DNA of 55,755 nucleotides from an uncultured Methylococcaceae bacterium (lineage in GTDB: Bacteria > Pseudomonadota > Gammaproteobacteria > Methylococcales > Methylomonadaceae). Both the position numbers and the translations under genes were made by a program. Shown piece by piece: positions 27,237 to 35,940 of the stretch. The notes under the pieces are model-generated. The model ran no database searches and was not told the origin of the DNA. It worked only from the letters and a program-made list of their open reading frames with translations. The stretch's first letter is position 1. Each line of letters starts with the position of its first letter. The DNA lies in assembly GCA_903927955.1 (NCBI GenBank), contig CAIYOW010000137.1, positions 1 through 55,755 on the forward strand, given 5' to 3'.

Positions 27237-27854
27237 ATGACACTTGATGACTTATACAACAAACGCGAACAAGACGGCATAAAGGATTGCTTCCGTAGCG
27301 ATGGCTATATTCATGGCGTGCAGCTTGCCTGTGATGACAACAGCCGAGTTGATATGGCATCCATTCCCTCTTTTCTGCGGACTATCCTTATCACTGACGG
27401 CACGGTGACCAAGAGCTTGGAGGCGTACTATTGGGAGCCGGTGCTGGTGGAACGGGATTTTCAGCATTGCGTAACCACCACTCAGGACATAGCTTGGCTA
27501 CAAATCCCTGTGGGTGAGGAGATTTTGCTGCGCGGGGTGCAGTTGCGTGGCGGACACTCAGGCAATTGCTATGCCACGGCATTTTCTGCCATCCGTTATA
27601 AATTGTTGCCGGAAAATTTGCGCGAAGGTTTGTTGGCGGGTTCTTTAGGTATTGGCATGCTAATTAGGGACTCAGGGCTGGAAACGTACCGGCAAATTCT
27701 GGATGTTGGTGTCAAACGGCAAAAACTTGGTCAGATCAATAGCAAGCAGCCACCCCAGCCCCATGACTATGTATTCAGGACTTACCGTATCTACATAGCC
27801 CATGAACCGGTCATTATTATCACCGAAAGTTTTCCTTGGGCATTGTACGTTTGA
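27237..27854 (+). CDS. Chorismate pyruvate-lyase-like protein (DUF98/Rv2949c type)
   Basis: 205 residues. SFLRTILITDGTVTKSLEAYYWEPV is the conserved core of the chorismate lyase-like family containing Rv2949c, with IPVGEEILLRGVQLRG and a C-terminal YRIYIAHEPVIIITESFP that also fit. Characterised members convert chorismate to 4-hydroxybenzoate and pyruvate. It differs from UbiC in sequence. Which pathway it feeds (ubiquinone or another aromatic product) is not shown by the neighbours, an HAD hydrolase downstream and zipA upstream. Confidence 0.72.
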   Translation: MTLDDLYNKREQDGIKDCFRSDGYIHGVQLACDDNSRVDMASIPSFLRTILITDGTVTKSLEAYYWEPVLVERDFQHCVTTTQDIAWLQIPVGEEILLRGVQLRGGHSGNCYATAFSAIRYKLLPENLREGLLAGSLGIGMLIRDSGLETYRQILDVGVKRQKLGQINSKQPPQPHDYVFRTYRIYIAHEPVIIITESFPWALYV

Positions 27855-27925
27855 TGTAAAACCCTAAATGCGTATCGTATTACGGGGTGGCAATTATTTC
27901 TTATATAAATTTTTTTGGGGGTTGC

Positions 27926-28693
27926 GTGGATAAGCAAGCTGCATTTTATGCACTCGATTTCGATGGTGTCATTTGTGACAGTGCCATTGAAACCGGCATC
28001 ACCGGTTGGCAGGCTGCCCGTAAAATTTGGCATGATATGCCTGAACACGCGCCTGAGCCGATCATCAATGCTTTTTTACAGGCTAGGCCGATTATTGAGA
28101 CTGGCTACGAAGCCATTTTGACGGTTCGGTTACTGTACTTGCAGGAATCGCTGGACAGCATTTGCAGCAACCGTGCTGAAAACTTCACAAAACTGATGCA
28201 AAGCAAAGCCATCTCAATTGAACAATTGAAAATGTTGTTTGGGCAAACGAGGGATGCTTGGATAGCGAACGATGCCGTACACTGGACAACCATCAACCGG
28301 CTGTTTGACGGGGTTGCAGAAAAATTACAAAACCTTGACCCGCACACACCTTGGTATATTGTCACGACTAAGCAAGAACGTTTTGTCAAAACCATACTTG
28401 CCGCTAATGCCATAGCTTTGCCCGAACAGGCCATATTCGGCTTGGAACGCAATTTAAGCAAAGCCCAAGTGCTGGAGCAATTGCTTGTCCGGCATCCTGA
28501 CCGGGCCTGTTATTTTGTGGAAGACCGCTTGCCCACACTGCTGGCCATTCAAGACAACCCCGCCCTAAAAAACGTCAATTTATTGTTTGCCCTGTGGGGT
28601 TATAACACGGCTGAGGACAAGGTTCTGGCGCGGCAACAAGGGTTGCAGTGCCTATCCTTGGATGAGTTTTTGACGGCAACCGCCCAACCTTAA
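27926..28693 (+). CDS. HAD-superfamily hydrolase
   Basis: About 255 residues. The first HAD motif is in YALDFDGVICDSAIET, motif II (WYIVTTKQERF) lies in the middle and the late motif is YFVEDRLPTLLAI. These point to a phosphatase-type member acting on a small molecule. The GTG at 27926 is preceded by GGGGG; the GTG at 27887 in the same frame has no ribosome binding site. Substrate unknown. It lies between the chorismate lyase-like gene and a tyrosine phosphatase. Confidence 0.78.
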   Translation: MDKQAAFYALDFDGVICDSAIETGITGWQAARKIWHDMPEHAPEPIINAFLQARPIIETGYEAILTVRLLYLQESLDSICSNRAENFTKLMQSKAISIEQLKMLFGQTRDAWIANDAVHWTTINRLFDGVAEKLQNLDPHTPWYIVTTKQERFVKTILAANAIALPEQAIFGLERNLSKAQVLEQLLVRHPDRACYFVEDRLPTLLAIQDNPALKNVNLLFALWGYNTAEDKVLARQQGLQCLSLDEFLTATAQP

Positions 28694-28748
28694 AATGCCG
28701 GTCAGTTTTTGTACCCCTATTATTTGAAGCCAATCCAAGGTAAAGAAA

Positions 28749-29243
28749 ATGGAAAAGATTAAAGTATTGTTTGTCTGCATGGGTAACATTTGCCGTTCGC
28801 CGACGGCGGAAGCAGTGTTTGCCAAACTGATTGAAGAACAAAAGCTCAGCCATCACTTCTATCTGGATTCTGCTGGTACACATGCCAGCCACAGCGGCGA
28901 ACCACCTGACAGGCGTTCCCAGCAGGCAGCACAAGAGCGCGGCATTGACATGTCGCATTTGCGGGCCAGAAAAGTCATCAATGGCGATTTTGAAGATTTT
29001 GATTACCTTTTGGCGATGGATGATGATAACTACTCGATTTTAATTAACGCCTGCCCCGAACGCCATCGGCATAAAATCAAATACTTTTTGGAATATGCCC
29101 CACATTTGGGGGAACGCGAAGTGCCAGACCCCTATTATTCTGGTCAGCAGGGTTTTGAACGGGTATTGGATATGGTTGAACAAGCGGCATCTGGGTATTT
29201 ACAATCGTTACAAGCCTCGGGCAATTTAACACCCCATCATTAA
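28749..29243 (+). CDS. Low molecular weight protein-tyrosine phosphatase
   Basis: 164 residues, a normal length. The phosphatase loop CMGNICRSPTAEAVF has the catalytic Cys and Arg (CX5R), and the acid loop is DPYYSGQQGFERVLDM with the general-acid aspartate. It dephosphorylates tyrosines or small aryl phosphates in the cytoplasm. No tyrosine kinase (Wzc/BY type) gene is beside it, so a role in polysaccharide control is not supported by context. The gene downstream begins after 8 bases. Confidence 0.92.
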   Translation: MEKIKVLFVCMGNICRSPTAEAVFAKLIEEQKLSHHFYLDSAGTHASHSGEPPDRRSQQAAQERGIDMSHLRARKVINGDFEDFDYLLAMDDDNYSILINACPERHRHKIKYFLEYAPHLGEREVPDPYYSGQQGFERVLDMVEQAASGYLQSLQASGNLTPHH

Positions 29244-29251
29244 GGATAACT

Positions 29252-29971
29252 ATGGCCATTGTCACTAACACCGTCGCCTATTTGCACGGTGACGCAGTAC
29301 TGGAAGCTTTTTTTGCCGTGGATGATGCCATCAGTGGTATTAGGCCACTGGTTTTGATTAGCCCTACCTGGGCTGGTCGTGATCAATTTGTAGCCGATAA
29401 AGCCATACAATTGGCACAGCTCGGTTATGTTGGATTTGCCATCGATATGTATGGACAAGGGATGGTAGGCACTTGTGCCGAAGAAAACAGCCAACTGATG
29501 CAGCCTTTTATTAATGATAGGGCAAAGTTGCAACAGCGCATGATAGCGGCCTTGAATGCCGCCAAACTCTTGCCATGGGCTGATGGCAATAACATTGCCG
29601 CACTAGGTTATTGCTTTGGTGGATTATGCGTGCTCGATTTGGCAAGGACGGGGGGTGATATTAAAGGCGTGGTCAGCTTCCATGGCTTGTTGGGCGCGCC
29701 GCAAAACACTCAAGCCAAGCCCATAACAGCTAAAGTGCTGGCCTTGCACGGGCATGATGACCCTATGGGCAAGCCTGATCAGGTGCTTGCCTTTGAACAG
29801 GAAATGACAGCGGCAGGGGCGGACTGGCAAATTCATGTGTATGGCAACACCGTTCATGCCTTTACCAACCCACTCGCTAACAATCCCGATTTCGGCACGG
29901 TATACAACGCACAAGCCGACCAGCGGTCATGGCAAAGCATGAAAAATTTCTTACAGGAATTGTTCGGTTAG
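29252..29971 (+). CDS. Dienelactone hydrolase family protein
   Basis: 239 residues with an alpha/beta-hydrolase layout. The nucleophile is Cys in LGYCFGGLCVLDLA, the acid lies in LHGHDDPMGKPDQ and the His in TVHAFTNP, the triad of dienelactone hydrolases. The actual substrate is unknown; many homologues outside aromatic degradation loci have no defined role. GGATAACT precedes the ATG, and the gene probably shares a transcript with the phosphatase gene. Confidence 0.88.
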   Translation: MAIVTNTVAYLHGDAVLEAFFAVDDAISGIRPLVLISPTWAGRDQFVADKAIQLAQLGYVGFAIDMYGQGMVGTCAEENSQLMQPFINDRAKLQQRMIAALNAAKLLPWADGNNIAALGYCFGGLCVLDLARTGGDIKGVVSFHGLLGAPQNTQAKPITAKVLALHGHDDPMGKPDQVLAFEQEMTAAGADWQIHVYGNTVHAFTNPLANNPDFGTVYNAQADQRSWQSMKNFLQELFG

Positions 29972-30105
29972 TTTAAAAATCCATGACAGACTGGTTACGA
30001 AATGGCAATTAAGCAGCATTTTTAAGTGGGTTCATCATTTTGAAATAAATTTGGGTTACTTTTAGGGTTCTTTTGCGTAAACTCTACTTAATTAGGATTC
30101 TATAA

Positions 30106-31389
30106 ATGTTTAGTTTTAAATTAAAGCAAACAGGCTTAGTTGCGTCTGTTGCTCTTTTCGCCGCCGTAAATGCCGCCCAGGTATTTGCTGCACCCACTGC
30201 TGACCCTGTCGTACTGACTTTCTCCACCGTGGGCGATTCCAGACAAGACCCTACTTTTCCTGACCCTAGCCTGATCAATAAGTCACAAATAGGTGTAGGC
30301 AACTGCCAAATTCCTACTGGCACAGGTTTAAACCCCAACCCAGGCCTGTCAGGACAAGATTGTAAATGGCTACAAAACACTGCCGCTTTGTCGATGATTT
30401 TGGATAACATCCACGCTGAAAAAGCAAAATTGTTGTTTTTTAACGGTGATATGATCATGGGCTACGGCAAGGCCGGCGTACCGGTTACCCGCGGTGCAAC
30501 GGGTGCTACTGATGCGGTTATTGCCAGCCCACAAGTATCTGATATCACCAATTCAGACCTGATGCAGTTCTACAAACAATACGGCTTCTGGCGCGGTATG
30601 GTTGCCACATTGATGGAAAAAGGCACTTATGTCGTACCTGTGCCAGGCAACCATGAAACACAATGCAAACGTTGTGGCAAAGCTTCGCAAGTTGAGAACG
30701 AAAACGCCTGGCGCGATAACATGGGCGACTTGATCCTTGACACTGCCCGTTTTAAGAGCATCGTAGGCTCAGACGCACAAAACTTTAGCTTGAGCAACAC
30801 CCCCGTCATTAGCGGCCCGGACAGCATCAAAACTGACCAATCACAATTGAGCTATTCATTTGATGTCGGCAACGCGCATTTTGCTGTTATCAACACCGAC
30901 CCAGTCGGTCACGATGGTTATGCCCCGACCGCATGGTTGAGTGCCGATTTGGATAAAGCAAAAGCCAATGGCGCAACTAGCATGTTTGTATTTGGTCACA
31001 AATCTGCCTTCTTCTATGGCTTCTCCGGTTCTGCCCCAAGCAGCACTTCTTCTTTGAACAACAAAGATGCTGCCGCAGCCGAAGCCTTTTGGGATGTGAT
31101 TGTCAGCCACAAAGCCACTTATTTCTGTGGTCATGAACACATCTACCACATAGAAAAAATCCCGTCTTCTTCTAAACCAACCCTGTCGGCTTATCAAGTG
31201 TTGGTTGGTTCAGGCGGATCACCGTTTGAAACATCAGTGGACACCGGCAAAGCTTCTGACCGAGTTTATGCTTGGGCGACTGTGCAAATCCACCAAAGTG
31301 GCAAAGCTGTTATGACCACTTATGGCTTCGATCCCACTATGGCAAACCCCGTTAAAAAATTGGACACATCGGTAGTACTTAACCGTTAA
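30106..31389 (+). CDS. Exported calcineurin-like metallophosphoesterase
   Basis: 427 residues with an N-terminal signal peptide (LVASVALFAAVNAAQVFA). Metallophosphoesterase metal-binding motifs appear in order: GDSRQDP, LFFNGDMIMG, VPGNHET, FGHKS and GHEHIYHIE. An inserted cysteine pair (CKRCGK) follows the GNHE motif. It should be a periplasmic or secreted phosphatase with a dinuclear metal site; purple acid phosphatase-like and generic phosphoesterase roles cannot be told apart. AGGA precedes the ATG, and a strong terminator lies downstream. Confidence 0.85.
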   Translation: MFSFKLKQTGLVASVALFAAVNAAQVFAAPTADPVVLTFSTVGDSRQDPTFPDPSLINKSQIGVGNCQIPTGTGLNPNPGLSGQDCKWLQNTAALSMILDNIHAEKAKLLFFNGDMIMGYGKAGVPVTRGATGATDAVIASPQVSDITNSDLMQFYKQYGFWRGMVATLMEKGTYVVPVPGNHETQCKRCGKASQVENENAWRDNMGDLILDTARFKSIVGSDAQNFSLSNTPVISGPDSIKTDQSQLSYSFDVGNAHFAVINTDPVGHDGYAPTAWLSADLDKAKANGATSMFVFGHKSAFFYGFSGSAPSSTSSLNNKDAAAAEAFWDVIVSHKATYFCGHEHIYHIEKIPSSSKPTLSAYQVLVGSGGSPFETSVDTGKASDRVYAWATVQIHQSGKAVMTTYGFDPTMANPVKKLDTSVVLNR

Positions 31390-31433
31390 TTGCTTAGGGC
31401 CTAGTCCCACAAGCGGTTAACCGGTCATCAAAT

Positions 31434-31472
31434 ACATGTGGGGTGAAAACTTTTTGCCCCGCATGTTTTTAT
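31434..31472 (+). terminator. Rho-independent terminator after the phosphoesterase gene
   Basis: Stem ACATGTGGGG / CCCCGCATGT with a 13-base loop, followed by a T-rich tail (TTTTTATT). It is 45 bases past the phosphoesterase stop and on its strand. Confidence 0.85.
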
Positions 31473-31670
31473 TAAGCGGCAATAACGTGCCGCACTCCAC
31501 TTAAGCTAAGGCAAAATATCCCTAAAAGCGGATGTTATCATGCCCTGACAATCTGATAATTATCAGAATTGCTGCTAACATAAGCAACGTTCCTGGTATC
31601 GGCTTCCGATCGTTGCCCGGACAACCTCATATTTCCCCATTCCGTAACACCGCACAGCTTGTAAAAACCC

Positions 31671-34600
31671 ATGCCCCAGCTTATACAGGAATATCTAAAA
31701 TCCATTTATCCGCCGGTATTGATGATAATGCTGTTGATGGTTATTGCGCCGTGCGCACTAGCAAAAACCGAAAACGGTAACGATAAAGTCTCAAGCGTCA
31801 GCAAAGCCATGTTACAAGCCAAGATTGACGCGTTGAATGCCCGCGAAGGCGTGGACAACGCACAAAAATCCAAAACATTGGCAATCTATCAAAATGCACT
31901 GGAAAATCTGGTTAGTATTGAAGTGTTTAAGGCCAAAGCTATAGACTACGAGCAAGCCATTAAGCAAGCGCCCGACAAAACCAAGGCATTGCAAAAAGAT
32001 ATTGAACAGGCCGAACTAAAAATAGGCAAACAACCCGCAACCGATACCTTCAACACCATAAGAAGCGATGAATTGGAACAGCGGCTTATTATAGAAAAAG
32101 GCAAAATCAGCAATTTGGATGCACAGATCAACAAATTGCAAAATGACCTGATTGTACAAAATAGCCGCTCAAAACAGATACGGCAAGAATCGGTTGTTGC
32201 CCAACAAGACCTTGATGACAATCAAAAGGCATTACAAGCATCGAGCAAAGGGAACGATTCCAAAGTGGAGGCCGAAGCGCGGGAAATATATCTAAAAACC
32301 GAGGCGGATGCTAAAACCAACGAATTAAAAATGCTTGAGTACGAAGCAATCAGCAACCCTGCACGGGTAGAACTGCTTAAATCCGAGCTTAAATTGTTGG
32401 GTTTGCAAAAAAACCAACTTATGCCCGTTATCAGTGCGATTGAAGCGCTGATTGCCGAACGTAGGGAACAAGAAGCTAAAGTCCTTGAAGATGCCTTTAG
32501 CCAAACCGAAATGGAATTGGCGGGCAAGCCGCCCGCCATACAACAAATCACCCGGCAAAATATCCGTTACAGCCGCCAGCTACAAGCCATTGCGGGCAAA
32601 ATTGATGGTTATCTAGCGCAAAAAAACAGGCTGGACAGCCTGTTCAATGACCTGGACAGCGACTTTAAGGGCGCCGAGAAAAAAATCAGTTTGGCGGGCT
32701 TGAGTCCGGCATTGGGCAAAATCCTGCGTGAACAGCGCCGAAATTTACCTAACCGTGAGCAATACCATCAGCAAACCGAAGCCCTGCAAAAAGAAACGGC
32801 ATTGACCAGCCTTGAAGAATTTAAAAATGAAGACCAACAAAAGGCCATAGCCGATAGTGACAGTGTTTTGCTAAGCATCATGGACAGCCAAGTTGACCCT
32901 AACTTGCCCAACGACCAACGGCTGATGATGCAAGCGCAACTGCGTATATTGCTGGATGGGCAAAAAGAGCTGTTGGACAAGCTGGCCCTAAGTAACGCAA
33001 ATTATCTGCGGGCATTGGGTGACTACGATTTTGCCCAAGAAAAACTGCTGGCCTTGGCGGAAAAATTTGCGGTATTTTTGGATGAACGGCTGCTTTGGGT
33101 GCCCAGCTCAGAACCGATTAACGGCAATTATCCTGCCGCCTTCTATCGTTCAGTACGGTGGTTTGCATCCCCTGATAATTGGGGTCAATTTATAAAAGAC
33201 ACGATTGACACCACAGAGCAGTTTCCATTTCAGTTTTTTGTCATTACGGCGGTGTGTTTGGGGTTATGGCTGATCGGCAAATGGGCTAGACAGACTTTGT
33301 TGCAAATAACCATCCAAGTGGACAGCTTTACCCATGACAGCTTCCAACTGACCTTAAACGCCATTGCCCTGACATTCGCACTTGTGTTGCCGGCACCGGC
33401 GGTACTTTTTCTGTTTGGCAATCTACTGGACAGTAATAGCCAAGCCAGTGATTTTTCCGGCGCTATAGCCAGTGGTCTGATGGCTGCTTCGGTGCCGTTA
33501 TTGTTCTTGCAGTATTTTAGACACATATTCGCGGTAAATGGCATAGCCAGCCAACATTTCTGTTGGAGCCAGCATCACGTCACATTGCTTGCCAAACAAA
33601 TAGGTTGGCTGCGTTTTGTCAGCGTACCTAGTATGTTCCTGATGGCCTGCACCAGTGCCAGTAAAGCCACTCTGCATAGTGATAACCTAGGGCGATTTGC
33701 CCTGATTATCAATTTATTGGCCATGTCGCTATTTTTTATGCGGCTATTGAAGCCATCCAGTGGCCTGTTAAAAGAGACGCTAACCAATACGCCTGACAGT
33801 TGGCTGGCCAAACTGCGTTTCCTTTGGTATCCCTGCCTGATATTAGCCCCGATGGTGGTCATTGGTTTTGCTGTGTCGGGTTATTATCTCAGTGCCTTGG
33901 AGTTGCTGCAAAAAATGATCGCTAGCCTGCGCTGGGTGTTTGCCGCCATTTTTATCCATGCCGTGGTGTTCCGCTGGCTATCATTGGTCAACCGGCAATT
34001 GGCCATAGCCAACGCCAAACAGAAAAGCCGCGCCCGCAACCAGTACGAAAAGCATGTGCCAGGCAGTGAAGATAGCGTAATAGTGATAGACGAACACCAA
34101 GTGGACATCCCTAAAATTAACGCACAAACCATCCGCCTACTGAACGTACTGATTGGTTTTGGCCTAATATTGGGTTTTGGTCTGATTTGGAAAAATATTC
34201 TGCCAGCTTTTTCATTTCTGGATCAAATTGTGCTGTGGCAACACTTGGTAATGGATGCAAATCAACAACAAAGCATCCAATCCGTCACATTGACCAACTT
34301 ATTATTGGCGGGCTTGTATGTTTTTATTATGGTCGTGTCCGTGCGCAATTTTTCCGGGGTCATGGAGCTGTTGCTGTTCAGGCACTTGGAAATGGATGCG
34401 GGTAGCCGCTATGCCGTCAACCAACTGGCAAGATACAGTTTGGTGACAATAAGCTTTATTGTCGTAGCCAATGAACTGGGCGGTAGTTGGACACAGGTGC
34501 AATGGTTGGTGGCGGCTTTAGGTGTCGGCTTGGGCTTTGGCTTGCAAGAAATATTTGCCAATCTGGTATCCGGCATCATATTGCTGTTTGAGCGCCCCTT

Positions 34601-35084
34601 GCGCATAGGCGACACTGTCACCATAGGCGACGTGACCGGCAAAGTCAACCGCATCCAAATGCGCGCCACCACGGTTATCGACTGGGATCATAAAGAACTG
34701 ATTGTCCCCAACAAAACCTTTATCACCAATCAATTGGTCAACTGGACTTTAAGCAGCGCCATCACTCGGGTTACCGTGCCAGTGGGCGTTGCTTACGGCT
34801 CAGACCTTGATGCCACCCGCCAAATTATCATGAACACAGTTAAAGCCACGCCCTATGTTTTGGTGGAACCGGAACCGAGCGTGTTATGCCTGGGGTTTGG
34901 CAATAGTGCCATCAACTTCACTATCTATGTCTTTGTCAGCGAATTCGCCAACCGCCTACCAGTGACTCATGACTTGCATATCCGCATAGAAAAAGCCCTG
35001 CGCGACCACAACATCACCATACCTTTCCCACAAACGGATGTGCATATCCGTCATGTTACCGATAAGCCCAATTTTATCCCCTAA
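31671..35084 (+). CDS. MscK/KefA-like large mechanosensitive channel
   Basis: 1137 residues. A signal peptide (VLMIMLLMVIAPCALA) leads to a long periplasmic, coiled-coil-rich domain of about 490 residues, then many membrane spans from near FFVITAVCLGLWLIG onward. The C-terminal MscS domain begins around LGVGLGFGLQEIFANLVSGIILLFERPLRIGD, with VIDWDHKELIVPNK in the beta domain. The architecture and length match MscK/KefA-type channels that open under osmotic downshock. The last 11 bases overlap the convergent DUF6629 gene. Confidence 0.9.
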   Translation: MPQLIQEYLKSIYPPVLMIMLLMVIAPCALAKTENGNDKVSSVSKAMLQAKIDALNAREGVDNAQKSKTLAIYQNALENLVSIEVFKAKAIDYEQAIKQAPDKTKALQKDIEQAELKIGKQPATDTFNTIRSDELEQRLIIEKGKISNLDAQINKLQNDLIVQNSRSKQIRQESVVAQQDLDDNQKALQASSKGNDSKVEAEAREIYLKTEADAKTNELKMLEYEAISNPARVELLKSELKLLGLQKNQLMPVISAIEALIAERREQEAKVLEDAFSQTEMELAGKPPAIQQITRQNIRYSRQLQAIAGKIDGYLAQKNRLDSLFNDLDSDFKGAEKKISLAGLSPALGKILREQRRNLPNREQYHQQTEALQKETALTSLEEFKNEDQQKAIADSDSVLLSIMDSQVDPNLPNDQRLMMQAQLRILLDGQKELLDKLALSNANYLRALGDYDFAQEKLLALAEKFAVFLDERLLWVPSSEPINGNYPAAFYRSVRWFASPDNWGQFIKDTIDTTEQFPFQFFVITAVCLGLWLIGKWARQTLLQITIQVDSFTHDSFQLTLNAIALTFALVLPAPAVLFLFGNLLDSNSQASDFSGAIASGLMAASVPLLFLQYFRHIFAVNGIASQHFCWSQHHVTLLAKQIGWLRFVSVPSMFLMACTSASKATLHSDNLGRFALIINLLAMSLFFMRLLKPSSGLLKETLTNTPDSWLAKLRFLWYPCLILAPMVVIGFAVSGYYLSALELLQKMIASLRWVFAAIFIHAVVFRWLSLVNRQLAIANAKQKSRARNQYEKHVPGSEDSVIVIDEHQVDIPKINAQTIRLLNVLIGFGLILGFGLIWKNILPAFSFLDQIVLWQHLVMDANQQQSIQSVTLTNLLLAGLYVFIMVVSVRNFSGVMELLLFRHLEMDAGSRYAVNQLARYSLVTISFIVVANELGGSWTQVQWLVAALGVGLGFGLQEIFANLVSGIILLFERPLRIGDTVTIGDVTGKVNRIQMRATTVIDWDHKELIVPNKTFITNQLVNWTLSSAITRVTVPVGVAYGSDLDATRQIIMNTVKATPYVLVEPEPSVLCLGFGNSAINFTIYVFVSEFANRLPVTHDLHIRIEKALRDHNITIPFPQTDVHIRHVTDKPNFIP

Positions 35085-35805
35085 CGGGCAAGTCTTGCGG
35101 GTCGTCCAGTTTTTTTACAGTAAAAAAGTTTTTGAAATAGGGCATAAAGCTGCCGGTAATGATAACCGAATAAAAACAATAGATGGCAGCGGCTTCACCG
35201 GTAGTGACACCTAACAGCCATTGCGGCATAAACAGCGTGAGTATGGCCATAACACAGTGGTAAGTGGATATGCGCCAGTTATCTTTCCAAAGGAAGCCGC
35301 TAAATGCCAATGCAAACAATGAGCCGTGGGTGAAAAGGGTGGCGAAGGCACTACTGATGTGATAACCAATGTGGTATGTGCCCATAAACAGGCAAGACAC
35401 TAGGTTGCCAATAAAATGCGGTACGGGTTCAAAAAAGAATTGCCATTCTTTAGGTAGTTGGGTAAGGATGATAAACAGGCTGCTCATCATAAGCCCGATA
35501 ACTGTGGCTTTTTTTAATGCGCTTTTGTCCGATGAATAGGTTGCCAACCCTGGCATAATGGCGAATGCCTGTAAGCCGATGTGCATCGTAGACAATTGGC
35601 TCAGCAATAAGTTGTCGCCATAGCCGCATTGGTCGGCTACCGGATAAGCAAAGTATTGGATAAACTCCATTAAGGAAAAATGGAATATGGCGTAAGAACG
35701 GGCGGCCCGTACCCAAAAAGTTTCCTTGCTGTCTGCAAAAGTGACTCCCGCAGCCGCTAAGCCCACCACACCCATACCCAGCGACATATCTGCACTAAAA
35801 CACAT
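35074..35805 (-). CDS. DUF6629-like integral membrane protein
   Basis: 243 residues, mostly hydrophobic with six or seven likely membrane spans. It begins MCFSADMSLGMGVVGLAAAG; the MCFSA start is typical of a family of uncharacterised membrane proteins (DUF6629, from memory). An AGGAGA ribosome binding site precedes the ATG. The charged C-terminus overlaps the end of the mechanosensitive channel gene on the other strand. No function can be proposed. Confidence 0.68.
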   Translation of the reverse strand: MCFSADMSLGMGVVGLAAAGVTFADSKETFWVRAARSYAIFHFSLMEFIQYFAYPVADQCGYGDNLLLSQLSTMHIGLQAFAIMPGLATYSSDKSALKKATVIGLMMSSLFIILTQLPKEWQFFFEPVPHFIGNLVSCLFMGTYHIGYHISSAFATLFTHGSLFALAFSGFLWKDNWRISTYHCVMAILTLFMPQWLLGVTTGEAAAIYCFYSVIITGSFMPYFKNFFTVKKLDDPQDLPVRG

Positions 35806-35940
35806 GATTCTCTCCTAATTGGTTATTATTTTTTAAAGCCGCCAGCACGGCCCAAGTCGGTTCTATAACGGCACTGATAAGATGGTTTTTTCCAACCAAG
35901 AATTTTAGCCTTTCTGATAAGGTGGCGGCAAGCACGGTTT

